A stretch of DNA of 12,011 bases from Eggerthellaceae bacterium UBA5906 (GTDB lineage Bacteria > Actinomycetota > Coriobacteriia > Coriobacteriales > Eggerthellaceae): assembly GCA_002431805.1 (NCBI GenBank), contig DJEE01000170.1, positions 1-12,011 on the forward strand, in the 5' to 3' direction. Every line of letters starts with the position of its first letter. The stretch's first letter is position 1. Below are positions 1-6,206 of this stretch, piece by piece. The notes below the pieces were generated by a model, which did not search any database, was not told where the DNA came from, and worked only from the letters and a program-made list of their open reading frames with translations. A program made the position numbers and the translations under genes.

Positions 1-62
1 AGATTCGAACTGGTGACCTCTTCGTTACCAACGAAGTGCTCTACCGACTGAGCTAAACAGGC
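1..62 (-). tRNA. tRNA-Thr (GGT), 3' part cut by window edge
   Basis: On the minus strand the gene begins GCCTGTTTAGCTCAG at 62. It shows a normal D arm, an anticodon stem CTTCG/CGAAG around the loop TTGGTAA with anticodon GGT (threonine), and a T-arm entering GTTCGAATCT at the window edge. The 3' half of the T stem and the acceptor strand lie outside the window. It follows tRNA-Tyr after only 5 nt with no terminator or promoter between, so the two are very likely processed from one precursor. In many actinobacteria a Tyr/Thr tRNA pair precedes further tRNAs and the rpmG-secE-nusG region; that could lie beyond the edge, but it cannot be seen here. Confidence 0.95.
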
Positions 63-67
63 AATCA

Positions 68-152
68 TGGTGGGCGCGCTAGGATTCGAACCTAGGTAGA
101 CAGAGTCAACGGGTTTACAGCCCGTCCCCTTTAACCACTCGGGCACACGCCC
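68..152 (-). tRNA. tRNA-Tyr (GTA), class II with long variable arm
   Basis: Complete on the minus strand, 85 nt including an encoded CCA (68-70). The acceptor stem GGGCGTG pairs with CGCGCCC, with one G-T pair. The anticodon stem ACGGG/CCCGT encloses the loop CTGTAAA with anticodon GTA (tyrosine). A long variable arm lies between the anticodon and T arms, as expected for bacterial tRNA-Tyr, and the T arm carries GGTTCGAATCC. It is the first gene of a Tyr-Thr operon, about 75 nt behind the predicted transcription start at 227. Confidence 0.97.
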
Positions 153-233
153 ATGTTTCGCTGCTTAATTCATGTGCATTTATCAAGCTGCCTGCTTGCG
201 GATCGGTGAGAACCCGAACGCGCGAGCAGTGGA

Positions 234-262
234 ATCTTACGTCATCCGATTAACTGTGTCAA
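234..262 (-). promoter_or_regulatory. Strong sigma70-type promoter of the tRNA-Tyr/Thr operon
   Basis: Read on the minus strand, a perfect -35 TTGACA (257-262) and a -10 TAAGAT (234-239, 5 of 6 consensus) are separated by exactly 17 bp. The predicted start is a G at about 227, leaving a leader of about 75 nt before tRNA-Tyr. Near-consensus hexamers fit a highly expressed stable-RNA operon. Confidence 0.8.
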
Positions 263-403
263 CCGTTTGCACGCTCCCGGGTGTATCTACATGATTCCTT
301 CGCAGAAGCTCAGGATGTCTGATACCTCGGAATTGCTTTGACCTGGAGTCTTAGCAACCTTCCACATTGGAGCCCGCTTCGTGAGCTCCGCAAGCGAGGT
401 AGT
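263..403 (-). ncRNA. Candidate structured non-coding RNA behind the orphan promoter
   Basis: The stretch downstream of the 404-432 promoter can fold into local hairpins on the minus strand. GGAGC pairs with GCTCC across an 11-nt loop (about 370-390). GGAA..TTGC pairs with GCAA-TTCC (about 329-364, with a GG bulge). TACCTCG at 395-401 could close the whole domain with CGAGGTA at 323-329, giving a three-way junction. Part of that closing arm lies at or before the predicted start site, which weakens the model. I see no SRP-RNA core (GGAA loop with AGCAGC), no tmRNA, RNase P or 6S signature, no T-box and no U-run terminator, so the transcript may simply read into the tRNAs. The family is unrecognised. 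The rest of 153-526 shows nothing else convincing. Confidence 0.25.
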
Positions 404-432
404 ATATTACGGTATGAATGGCAGTATGGCAA
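404..432 (-). promoter_or_regulatory. Second strong minus-strand promoter with A-tract UP-like element
   Basis: On the minus strand TTGCCA (427-432) and TAATAT (404-409) are 17 bp apart. Two A-tracts lie directly upstream, opposite the T runs at 438-442 and 447-453, which places them at about -41 to -56, where an UP element would bind the polymerase alpha subunit. The predicted start is near 397. No coding sequence follows on this strand before the tRNAs, so the promoter drives either a small RNA or a longer tRNA precursor. There is no experimental support; the call rests on hexamers, spacing and A-tracts. Confidence 0.5.
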
Positions 433-526
433 CACCCTTTTTGAACTTTTTTTATCTGTGAAGATTAGTCCACAACCATACATTTTTGTGTCTTTAGGCC
501 GCCTGCTGGAAATCCCACCCATACGC

Positions 527-559
527 AAAAAAAGGGGAAGGCAATGCCCTCCCCTTTTT
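527..559 (-). terminator. Rho-independent terminator of the NlpC/P60 gene
   Basis: An inverted repeat of about 14 bp (AAAAAGGGGAAGGC with GCCCTCCCCTTTTT, one G-T pair) with a 4-nt loop lies 14 bp behind the stop codon at 573. On the minus strand it ends in a run of seven T. The A/T arms are symmetric, so it could also stop transcription on the plus strand. Confidence 0.85.
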
Positions 560-572
560 GATACTGCGATGA

Positions 573-1766
573 TTAGAACTGCAGTGCCGCCGTAAAGCCC
601 GACCAAGACAGCGAGTCGGTGTTGCGCACGTAAGCACCGAATGTTGGTGCATGCACGTACGGCGTGCCGCCGTAGCCGCCAGCGATGCCAACGTGGCCAT
701 AGCGCCACAGCACGTCACCAGGGCGTGCCTCGCTCACGGACACGATGCGCGTAGCGCAAGCGTACTGCGATTCGCTTTGGTGCGGCAAAGAGATGCCCAG
801 CTGACGGTACGCCCACGTGACCAAACCGGAGCAGTCGAACGAATCGGGGCCTTCAGCACCCCACACATAGGGGCAGCCGATGCGAGAGCATGCATACGAG
901 TACGCAGCGCTGTTGTCACCCGCAGAGCCACCGCTGCTGCCGCCGGAAGACGGGTACACGATGGTGCTTCCACCGCCGCCTTGGTTGTTGTCATCGTTGT
1001 CATAGGACGGAACGTAATCGCTGCCGCCGCCCTGGTTGCCGCCGCCTTGTGCGTTACCGCCGCCGTTGTTGCCTGCGGCAGCAGCTGCAGCTTCCGCTTC
1101 GGCCTGAGCCTGCGCTGCTGCAGCTGCTGCTGCGGCCGCCTGCTCTTGCTCAAGCAGCTGACGGGCTTCTTCGTCAAGCGAATTGACCAAATCGTTGGCG
1201 TTCTGGATTTTCACCTGAACGTCGTCGTGGATTTGCTTGGCCTCTGCGGCCTTGTCAGCAGCAATTTGCTCCTGACGAGCGAACTCGTCTTTTGCGGTTT
1301 GCAGCTCTTCGCGCGTGGTTTTGGTTTCGTCTACCAGATCGGCGTCGTTGGCGTTTGCCTTCGAGAGCACCGTCCAGTTCTGGGTGAACTCTGTGAACGA
1401 AGATGCGCCCAGCAAGAAGTCCAAAAACGACGTGGAGCCGGAGCGGTACATGCTGCGAGCACGCGTGGAAAGGCGGTCTTGCAGCTGGCCGAGTTGCGCC
1501 GTAGCGTCGTCGATTTTCACCTGCTGCTGCTGCATATTGCGCTGCGCAGTTTCCTGATCGTCCAGGGCGGAATAGTAATTTTCAGCGGCCGTTTCAAGGT
1601 CGGCCTGCAAACCAACAAGTTGGTTACGAACAGAATCCGCCTCGGCCTGCTTTTCAGCGGCCGTTTCGGCGAATGCAGACTTCGGAAGAAGCAGCGAAGA
1701 GGCACCAAGTGCCGCTGCGCCACCGATAAACGCTCGCCTGTTGAGTTCAATAATATGCTCGCTCAT
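573..1766 (-). CDS. Tat-exported coiled-coil NlpC/P60 peptidoglycan endopeptidase
   Basis: A secreted 397-residue cell-wall hydrolase. The start at 1766 is chosen because AGGAGG lies 7 nt before it; the in-frame upstream start at 1829 lies upstream of the predicted transcription start. The N terminus is a twin-arginine signal: N9-R10-R11-A-F-I followed by a hydrophobic segment and a probable cut after AFA (about residue 33). A coiled-coil region rich in E, A and Q spans about 35-215, then an Ala/Gln run and a Gly/Asn/Ser-rich flexible linker to about 285. The C-terminal NlpC/P60 domain has the catalytic DCSGL (Cys312), GHVGI (His358) and a third polar residue in VHAPT (His372). The layout resembles PcsB/CwlO/RipA-type proteins, in which the coiled coil controls a D,L-endopeptidase that cuts stem peptides. 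Export by Tat instead of Sec is the unusual point. The exact bond cut is inferred from the family. Confidence 0.9.
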   Translation of the reverse strand: MSEHIIELNRRAFIGGAAALGASSLLLPKSAFAETAAEKQAEADSVRNQLVGLQADLETAAENYYSALDDQETAQRNMQQQQVKIDDATAQLGQLQDRLSTRARSMYRSGSTSFLDFLLGASSFTEFTQNWTVLSKANANDADLVDETKTTREELQTAKDEFARQEQIAADKAAEAKQIHDDVQVKIQNANDLVNSLDEEARQLLEQEQAAAAAAAAAQAQAEAEAAAAAAGNNGGGNAQGGGNQGGGSDYVPSYDNDDNNQGGGGSTIVYPSSGGSSGGSAGDNSAAYSYACSRIGCPYVWGAEGPDSFDCSGLVTWAYRQLGISLPHQSESQYACATRIVSVSEARPGDVLWRYGHVGIAGGYGGTPYVHAPTFGAYVRNTDSLSWSGFTAALQF

Positions 1767-1819
1767 CCAAGAACCTCCTAGATTGAGCACGTGTACGTAT
1801 ACGGGCTTTAGCAGTCTGT

Positions 1820-1848
1820 ATGATACCACGGAGTAGGCTTAGGGATAA
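1820..1848 (-). promoter_or_regulatory. Predicted extended -10 promoter of the NlpC/P60 gene
   Basis: On the minus strand TGG-TATCAT (-10 at 1820-1825, TG at 1827-1828) forms an extended -10 element. The -35 at 17 bp is only TTATCC (1843-1848). The predicted start near 1813 gives a leader of about 47 nt with a strong AGGAGG site, and supports the start codon at 1766. No riboswitch is visible in this short leader. Confidence 0.4.
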
Positions 1849-1910
1849 AACGCCTGTGTGGACGCGTTCATAACCCCAGTTCATGCGTTTGAAGCATGTG
1901 CATTCTTATC

Positions 1911-1949
1911 ACAAAAGAAGTGGCTGGCCCTATTGAGCCAGCCACTTTT
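1911..1949 (-). terminator. Terminator of the symporter gene
   Basis: A perfect 11-bp inverted repeat (AAGTGGCTGGC / GCCAGCCACTT, 8-nt loop) lies about 30 bp behind the stop codon at 1977. On the minus strand it is followed by TCTTTTGTG, an imperfect T tract. Confidence 0.75.
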
Positions 1950-1976
1950 GCACGATTTCAAAACGCTTGCACGCAC

Positions 1977-3575
1977 TTAGGCTTGCGCCGCGCCGCTGGG
2001 ATTGACGTCTTCGTCCATGCGGGCTTCTTTATAGTGGTCGAATTCCTCGTAGATTTCGTCAGAGGGTTCGGCTGTGAGCTTCGAGACGACAAAGATGCAC
2101 AGCAGCGACACGATGAACGCCGGAAGCAGCTCGTAGATGCCGAAGACGCCGCCGAGCGGTTTGATGAAGTTGTGCCACACCACTACGGTGAGGGCACCGC
2201 CGAGCATGCCGGCAAGCGCGCCCTGTTTGTTCGTGCGACGCCAATACAGGCTGCACAGCATCAGCGGGCCGAACGACGCGCCGAGGCCCGCCCATGCGTA
2301 GGAAACAACGCGGAAGATGACGGAGTTCTCGTCGGCGGCGATGAAGATGCCGATGAGCATGACCACAAGCAGCGTGATGCGGGACACGACCATAACCTGC
2401 TTGTCCGTTGCGTCGCGCTTGAACACGCCGCGGAAGATGTTCTCGGCCACCGACGAGCCGGTGATGAGCAAATAGGAAGAGGCCGACGACATGGATGCCG
2501 CCAGGATGCCCGACACCACCACGCCGCACATGAACGCCGGCAGGATCATCTGAGCGATGACGATGAAGATGTTCTCGGCAGCGGCGTTCGTCCCGAAGTA
2601 CGTGGGCAGCATGGCTCGGCCGATGAAGCCGATGCACAGAGCGCACACCATGGAGATGACTACCCACACCACGGCGATGATGCGAGACTGGCGTACCTCT
2701 TCAGCCGAGCGGATGCCCAAGAAGCGCACGAGCACCTGTGGCATGCCGAAATAGCCCAAGCCCCATGCCAGCGTGGAAATGATGGTGAGCACGCCAAAGT
2801 CCGTGGATTCGCCGAACAGCGGCGTGTTGCCGTCGGAAAGCTGCATGCCGGTTTGCGCGTCTAGAATGGGCGTGGTGAGCTGCGTTCCGTTCAAGAAGCC
2901 GGGGATGTTTTGCAAAAACGCCACGGTAACGTCGACGCCACCCACCGAGGTGATGGAGCCGATGAGCACCACGGCTAGCGCAAAGAACATCAGACAGCCT
3001 TGGATGAAGTCGGTAGCCACCACGGAAAGATAGCCGCCCACGAGCGTGTAAGCGAACACCACCACGGCGCCGACGATCATCATGACAACGTAGTCGATGC
3101 CGAACAGCGTGTGGAATAGCTTGCCGCACGTGACAAAGCAGCTACCGGTGTACACGCAGAAGAACAGCAAGATGATGAGGGCCGCCACCGTAGACAGGAC
3201 GTTTTTCTTGTCGTGGAAGCGGTTGCTGAAAAACGACGGCAGCGTGATGGCGTGCACGCGCTCGGAGTATTGGCGCAGGCGCTTGGCCACGAACAGCCAG
3301 TTGAGGTACGTGCCGATGGCCAGGCCGATGCACGTCCACATGGCCTCGGACGCACCATAGAAATAGGCAAGGCCCGGGATGCCCATAAGAAGGTAGCCGG
3401 ACATGTCGGATGCCTCGGCGGAAAGCGCCGTGAACCACGGGCCCACCTTGCGACCGCCGATGAAGTACTCGTCCGTTGACGAATTCGAGCGCTTTGCGTA
3501 GGAGAAACCCACCGCCAGCACCACGACGAAGTAGATGACCATGGCCAAGATGACCATGAGATCGTTCGATTCCAT
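1977..3575 (-). CDS. putP: Sodium/proline symporter, SSS family (PutP-like)
   Basis: A 532-residue membrane protein with about 13 predicted hydrophobic segments, similar over its whole length to E. coli PutP, which imports L-proline with Na+. Key positions agree with PutP. The TM2 segment LSAEASDMSG contains Asp57 and Ser59, matching Asp55 and Ser57 of E. coli. The TM9 segment ILAASMSSAS has Ser363/Ser364 at the sodium-binding Ser340/Thr341. WGLGYFGMPQ and SYAWAGLGASFGP are also retained. A loop of about 35 residues around 225-260 is longer than in E. coli, and the C terminus (about 503-532) is acidic. The start at 3575 has only a weak AAGG upstream but aligns with the family N terminus. The gene is monocistronic, with its own leader and terminator. 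Proline is the best guess; another substrate of the family is possible. Confidence 0.88.
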   Translation of the reverse strand: MESNDLMVILAMVIYFVVVLAVGFSYAKRSNSSTDEYFIGGRKVGPWFTALSAEASDMSGYLLMGIPGLAYFYGASEAMWTCIGLAIGTYLNWLFVAKRLRQYSERVHAITLPSFFSNRFHDKKNVLSTVAALIILLFFCVYTGSCFVTCGKLFHTLFGIDYVVMMIVGAVVVFAYTLVGGYLSVVATDFIQGCLMFFALAVVLIGSITSVGGVDVTVAFLQNIPGFLNGTQLTTPILDAQTGMQLSDGNTPLFGESTDFGVLTIISTLAWGLGYFGMPQVLVRFLGIRSAEEVRQSRIIAVVWVVISMVCALCIGFIGRAMLPTYFGTNAAAENIFIVIAQMILPAFMCGVVVSGILAASMSSASSYLLITGSSVAENIFRGVFKRDATDKQVMVVSRITLLVVMLIGIFIAADENSVIFRVVSYAWAGLGASFGPLMLCSLYWRRTNKQGALAGMLGGALTVVVWHNFIKPLGGVFGIYELLPAFIVSLLCIFVVSKLTAEPSDEIYEEFDHYKEARMDEDVNPSGAAQA

Positions 3576-3619
3576 TTTGAACCTTACCCCTCAAGCTGCG
3601 AAGTACGCTGGCTTTCGTG

Positions 3620-3681
3620 CGGCAGCGTGACGCGATGTGGCGCCGTTGCGCTGCCGAAATGCGAGAAACGAGCGCATTTCG
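3620..3681 (-). promoter_or_regulatory. Two stem-loops in the putP leader
   Basis: Between the predicted putP start site (about 3707) and its start codon lie two perfect inverted repeats. CGGCAGCG (3620-3627) pairs with CGCTGCCG (3649-3656) across a 21-nt loop. CGAAATGCG (3655-3663) pairs with CGCATTTCG (3673-3681) across a 9-nt loop. They overlap by 2 nt, so full pairing of both at once is not possible. Neither is followed by a T run. They could be an RNA leader structure or DNA operators for a dimeric repressor; the sequence does not decide. Confidence 0.5.
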
Positions 3682-3713
3682 CAACTGGTCGAAATTTTTA
3701 CGTTGACGCTGGG

Positions 3714-3749
3714 ATTATACTTGACTTCGTTTCCATCAGATAGGCTATT
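3714..3749. promoter_or_regulatory. Divergent promoter region between putP and the aminotransferase
   Basis: On the minus strand a perfect TATAAT lies at 3714-3719, with a predicted start near 3707 for putP; its -35 region is poor. On the plus strand TTGACT (3721-3726) is followed at 17 bp by GCTATT (3744-3749) or at 18 bp by CTATTT, a modest promoter for the aminotransferase. A plus-strand TATACT at 3716-3721 is an alternative -10. The overlap means that the two directions may compete. Confidence 0.4.
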
Positions 3750-3791
3750 TCGATTGTTCTTGCACTACAACCGGCGAAAGGATGCAGCGGT

Positions 3792-5081
3792 ATGCCAACG
3801 TACGCGGAAATGACCACCCAGGAGCTTCAAGCCGAGCACGGCGCGCTTGTGCGCGAGCACGAATCGTTCAAGGCGAAGGGGCTTGCGTTGAACATGGCTC
3901 GCGGCAAGCCTTCGAGCGCGCAGCTTGATTTGAGCATGCCCATGCTGAAAAGCGTTTCCACCTACGAGGACTGTCTGGCCGAGGACGGCACCGACTGCCG
4001 CAACTACGGCGTGCTTGACGGTATCCCCGAGGCTAAGCGTTTGATGGCGTACATGCTTGACGACGACGCGGACCATGTGATTGTGTTCGGCAACTCCAGC
4101 TTGACCATCATGTACGACACCATGGCTCGCTGCTGGTCGTTCGGCACGTTGGGCAGCACGCCGTGGTGCAAGCTTGACGAGGTGAAGTGGCTGTGCCCGT
4201 GCCCTGGTTACGACCGCCACTTCGGCGTTACCGAGGCGTTTGGCATCACGATGATCCCCGTGGCTATGAACGAAGACGGCCCGGACATGGACGAAGTTGA
4301 GCGTTTGGTTGCCGCCGATGCGGCCATCAAAGGTATTTGGTGCGTGCCGAAGTACTCCAACCCCGGTGGCGTGACGTATTCCGATGACGTGGTGCGTCGC
4401 CTGGCGTCTATGCCGTGCGCAGCCGAGGACTTCCGCATTTTTTGGGATAACGCCTATGGCATCCACCACCTGTACGACGACCCCGCGCAGCAAGATCAGC
4501 TGCTTGACATTCGCGCCGCGTGCGAAGAGGCCGGCAACCCCGACCGCTGCTTTAAGTTCGCGTCCACCAGCAAGGTGACGTTTCCCGGGGCGGGCGTGTC
4601 GGCCATGGCGGCTAGCACGGCGAACATCGATGAGATGAAGGCGCGCATGAGCCCGCAGGTGATTGGCCACGACAAGATCAACCAGCTGCGCCACGTGCGC
4701 TTTTTGCACGACGGAGCGGGGCTGGCCGAGCATATGCGCAAGCATGCGGCTATCCTGCGCCCAAAGTTCGAGCTGGTTGACGAAAAGCTTACCGAGGGGC
4801 TTGCCGCCGTGGGCGGTTGCGCCTGGAGCAAGCCGCGCGGCGGGTATTTCGTGTCGTTCGACGCGCCGACCGGGTGCGCGAAGCGCGTGGTGGCGCTGGC
4901 GAAAGACGCGGGCGTTACCATGACAGGCGCCGGGGCAACGTGGCCGCACAAGCACGACCCGCAGGACAGCAACATCCGCATTGCGCCGAGCTTGCCGCCG
5001 GTTGAGGAACTTGAGGCGGCGCTTGACGTGTTCGTGTGCTGCGTGAAGCTGGCGTACGCCGAGAAGCTGCTTGCGAAATAA
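3792..5081 (+). CDS. PLP-dependent class I aminotransferase, AspT/MocR-like (probable aspartate aminotransferase)
   Basis: A 429-residue fold-type I PLP enzyme. Residues 35-75 (ARGKPS, then NYGVLDGIPEAKRLMA) and the rest match the family typified by the aspartate aminotransferase AspT of Corynebacterium glutamicum, which exchanges the amino group between aspartate and 2-oxoglutarate. Visible active-site residues are Asn190 in the YSNPGG motif, Asp219 and Tyr222 in IFWDNAYG, the Schiff-base Lys261 in STSKVTFPGAG, and Arg396 in SNIRIAPS, which would bind the substrate carboxylate. The length is full for the family. The start has AAAGGA (3777-3782) about 9 nt upstream; an ATG at 3782 is out of frame. 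It is the only plus-strand gene, stands alone with its own terminator, and diverges from putP. Aspartate as substrate is inferred from the family; alanine or another amino acid is possible. Confidence 0.85.
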   Translation: MPTYAEMTTQELQAEHGALVREHESFKAKGLALNMARGKPSSAQLDLSMPMLKSVSTYEDCLAEDGTDCRNYGVLDGIPEAKRLMAYMLDDDADHVIVFGNSSLTIMYDTMARCWSFGTLGSTPWCKLDEVKWLCPCPGYDRHFGVTEAFGITMIPVAMNEDGPDMDEVERLVAADAAIKGIWCVPKYSNPGGVTYSDDVVRRLASMPCAAEDFRIFWDNAYGIHHLYDDPAQQDQLLDIRAACEEAGNPDRCFKFASTSKVTFPGAGVSAMAASTANIDEMKARMSPQVIGHDKINQLRHVRFLHDGAGLAEHMRKHAAILRPKFELVDEKLTEGLAAVGGCAWSKPRGGYFVSFDAPTGCAKRVVALAKDAGVTMTGAGATWPHKHDPQDSNIRIAPSLPPVEELEAALDVFVCCVKLAYAEKLLAK

Positions 5082-5116
5082 GCCAACGTTCGCCAACTGC
5101 CGCCAAAGCGAAAGTG

Positions 5117-5145
5117 AAGGACCCGCATTTGAGCGGGTCCTTTTT
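5117..5145 (+). terminator. Rho-independent terminator of the aminotransferase gene
   Basis: A perfect stem (AAGGACCCGC / GCGGGTCCTT, 6-nt loop ATTTGA) followed by TTTTT on the plus strand, 35 bp behind the stop codon. On the minus strand there is no comparable T run, so it may only partly insulate the converging thi operon that ends at 5168. Confidence 0.93.
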
Positions 5146-5167
5146 GGTTAGTTTGCTTGTTTGGTGA

Positions 5168-5875
5168 TTAGCTGGCTTGCTTGGCCCTATTCCAGGCGTC
5201 CACGAGCTCTTTTGCTGCTTGGCGGGGGTTTTCGGCGCTGCATACGGCTGACACCACGAAGAAACCGTCAACACCGGTTTGAGCCACAAGCGGGATGTCG
5301 GCAAGCTTCACTCCCCCGCCTACCACGATGGGCACCGGGCTTGCCTGGTGCAGGGCGCGCAGGTCGTCAAGGCTTTTCGTGATGATGGTGCCGTCGGGCG
5401 CTAAGCCGCAATCGCGCTTCGTGAGCGTTTCATGCAACGGGCCGACGCCCAGATAATCCACCAGCGACATGTCAGCCGTTTTCACGTACTCGAGCATCTC
5501 GTCGGCGCGTGCCGAAAGGCCGACGATGGCATCGGGGCCCAAAAGCGAACGGCATGCTTGCACCGGAATGTCTGTTTGCCCCACGTGCACGCCGTCAACC
5601 TTCACGCCCTGCTCACACGCAGCGTACACCGCGTCAAGACGGTCGTCGATGAGCAGCGCGACCCTCTGCGACGCACCGGCCTGCTTGATGACGTTTGCGG
5701 CTTGCGCCGCGTAAGCGATAAGCTCGCGTGCGGAGCATTCCTTCGAGCGAACCTGCACGCACGTGAAGCCGGCCGAAATTGCCTGAGCAACCACGTCGGC
5801 AACAGGGCGGCCTAGGGTGTTTTCGGGGCCTAGCACCAGGTAGGCTGATATATCAAGGGCGTCTCGCATGCTCAT
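5168..5875 (-). CDS. thiE: Thiamine-phosphate synthase
   Basis: A 235-residue TIM-barrel enzyme that joins HMP pyrophosphate with thiazole phosphate to give thiamine phosphate. Family motifs run in order: VQVRSKE (40-46) at the diphosphate site, LIDDRLDAV (75-83), DGVHVGQTDIP (94-104), GLSA (119-122), YLGVGPLHETLTKRD (141-155), VVGGGVKLADIP (184-194) and GFFVVSAV (204-211). Two positions differ from the commonest sequence (Ser44 within QxRSK, and IDDR instead of INDR), but the enzyme looks intact. Its ATG overlaps the upstream stop codon as ATGA, and AAAGGAG lies 5 nt before the start. It is the last gene of the riboswitch-controlled operon. The related TenI thiazole tautomerase is less likely because the ThiE substrate loops are present. 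Confidence 0.93.
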   Translation of the reverse strand: MSMRDALDISAYLVLGPENTLGRPVADVVAQAISAGFTCVQVRSKECSARELIAYAAQAANVIKQAGASQRVALLIDDRLDAVYAACEQGVKVDGVHVGQTDIPVQACRSLLGPDAIVGLSARADEMLEYVKTADMSLVDYLGVGPLHETLTKRDCGLAPDGTIITKSLDDLRALHQASPVPIVVGGGVKLADIPLVAQTGVDGFFVVSAVCSAENPRQAAKELVDAWNRAKQAS

Positions 5876-6198
5876 GCTTGCTCCTTTTCCTTTCCGGCTT
5901 GCGCATCAAGGATGGCGTCGACGCGCTGTACTTTCTGTTCCATCATGTTCTCGAACCCGGGGCGCACGTCGGCCTTGAGGATGACTTCCGTGCGAATGCC
6001 CTTTTGCGCGAGCACAAACGTGGCGTCGCGCACCACGCGCATGACCTCGTCCCATTCGCCTTCGATTTCTGTGAACATGGAGTACGTTTTGTTCGGCAAG
6101 CCTGACTCGCGGATGACCTTTACCACTTCGGCAACTTCGGAAGCCAGCTCATCGCCCACGCCGAACGGAGCGATAGCAACGGCAACAAGCGTGTTCAT
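5872..6198 (-). CDS. Thiamine-binding protein, MTH1187/YkoF family
   Basis: A small 108-residue ferredoxin-like protein of the MTH1187 family (Thiamine_BP, formerly UPF0045). Diagnostic segments are the N-terminal strand LVAVAIAPFGVGDE (4-17), the strongly conserved IEGEWDEV (45-52), and KADVRPG (75-81) near the C terminus. Relatives such as YkoF bind thiamine or its HMP part and often sit in thi operons; the exact role is unproven. The start at 6198 is preferred over 6270 because the protein then begins at the family's usual position and no longer overlaps thiM. The AGGAGG site overlaps the end of thiM and is 13 nt from the ATG, longer than usual. The gene lies 8 nt behind thiM and overlaps thiE by 4 nt, so translation is probably coupled. 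Confidence 0.88.
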   Translation of the reverse strand: MNTLVAVAIAPFGVGDELASEVAEVVKVIRESGLPNKTYSMFTEIEGEWDEVMRVVRDATFVLAQKGIRTEVILKADVRPGFENMMEQKVQRVDAILDAQAGKEKEQA

Positions 6199-6206
6199 AT
6201 GCGTTT

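Noticed and set aside
290..400. SRP RNA, RNase P RNA, tmRNA, 6S RNA or T-box in the left intergenic region
   Set aside because: None of the diagnostic cores (GGAA loop with AGCAGC; GAGGAAAGTCC; tRNA-like end with tag; long bubble hairpin; T-box GGTGG) is present.
338..595. Small plus-strand ORF of 85 residues in the left intergenic region
   Set aside because: It reads through the terminator at 527-559 and into the end of the NlpC/P60 gene, lacks a ribosome site and resembles no protein.
1060..1150. Repetitive GC-rich stretch as a possible DNA repeat or CRISPR
   Set aside because: It is the codon run for the Ala/Gln/Gly-rich linker of the NlpC/P60 protein, without regular repeat-spacer structure.
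651..1781. 376-residue plus-strand open frame antisense to the NlpC/P60 gene
   Set aside because: Low-complexity translation mirrors the Ala/Gln linker on the other strand; no start context or domain.
1767..1829. Longer N terminus for the NlpC/P60 protein
   Set aside because: The extra 21 residues would precede the Tat signal and start upstream of the predicted transcription start; the inner ATG has AGGAGG at ideal spacing.
1896..2864. 322-residue plus-strand open frame antisense to putP
   Set aside because: Asp/His/Arg-rich shadow frame; putP on the minus strand is unambiguous.
3765..5096. 443-residue open frame antisense to the aminotransferase
   Set aside because: It is longer than the sense gene, but its composition (His/Arg/Ala-rich, no domain) is that of a GC-rich shadow frame. 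The sense frame has all PLP motifs.
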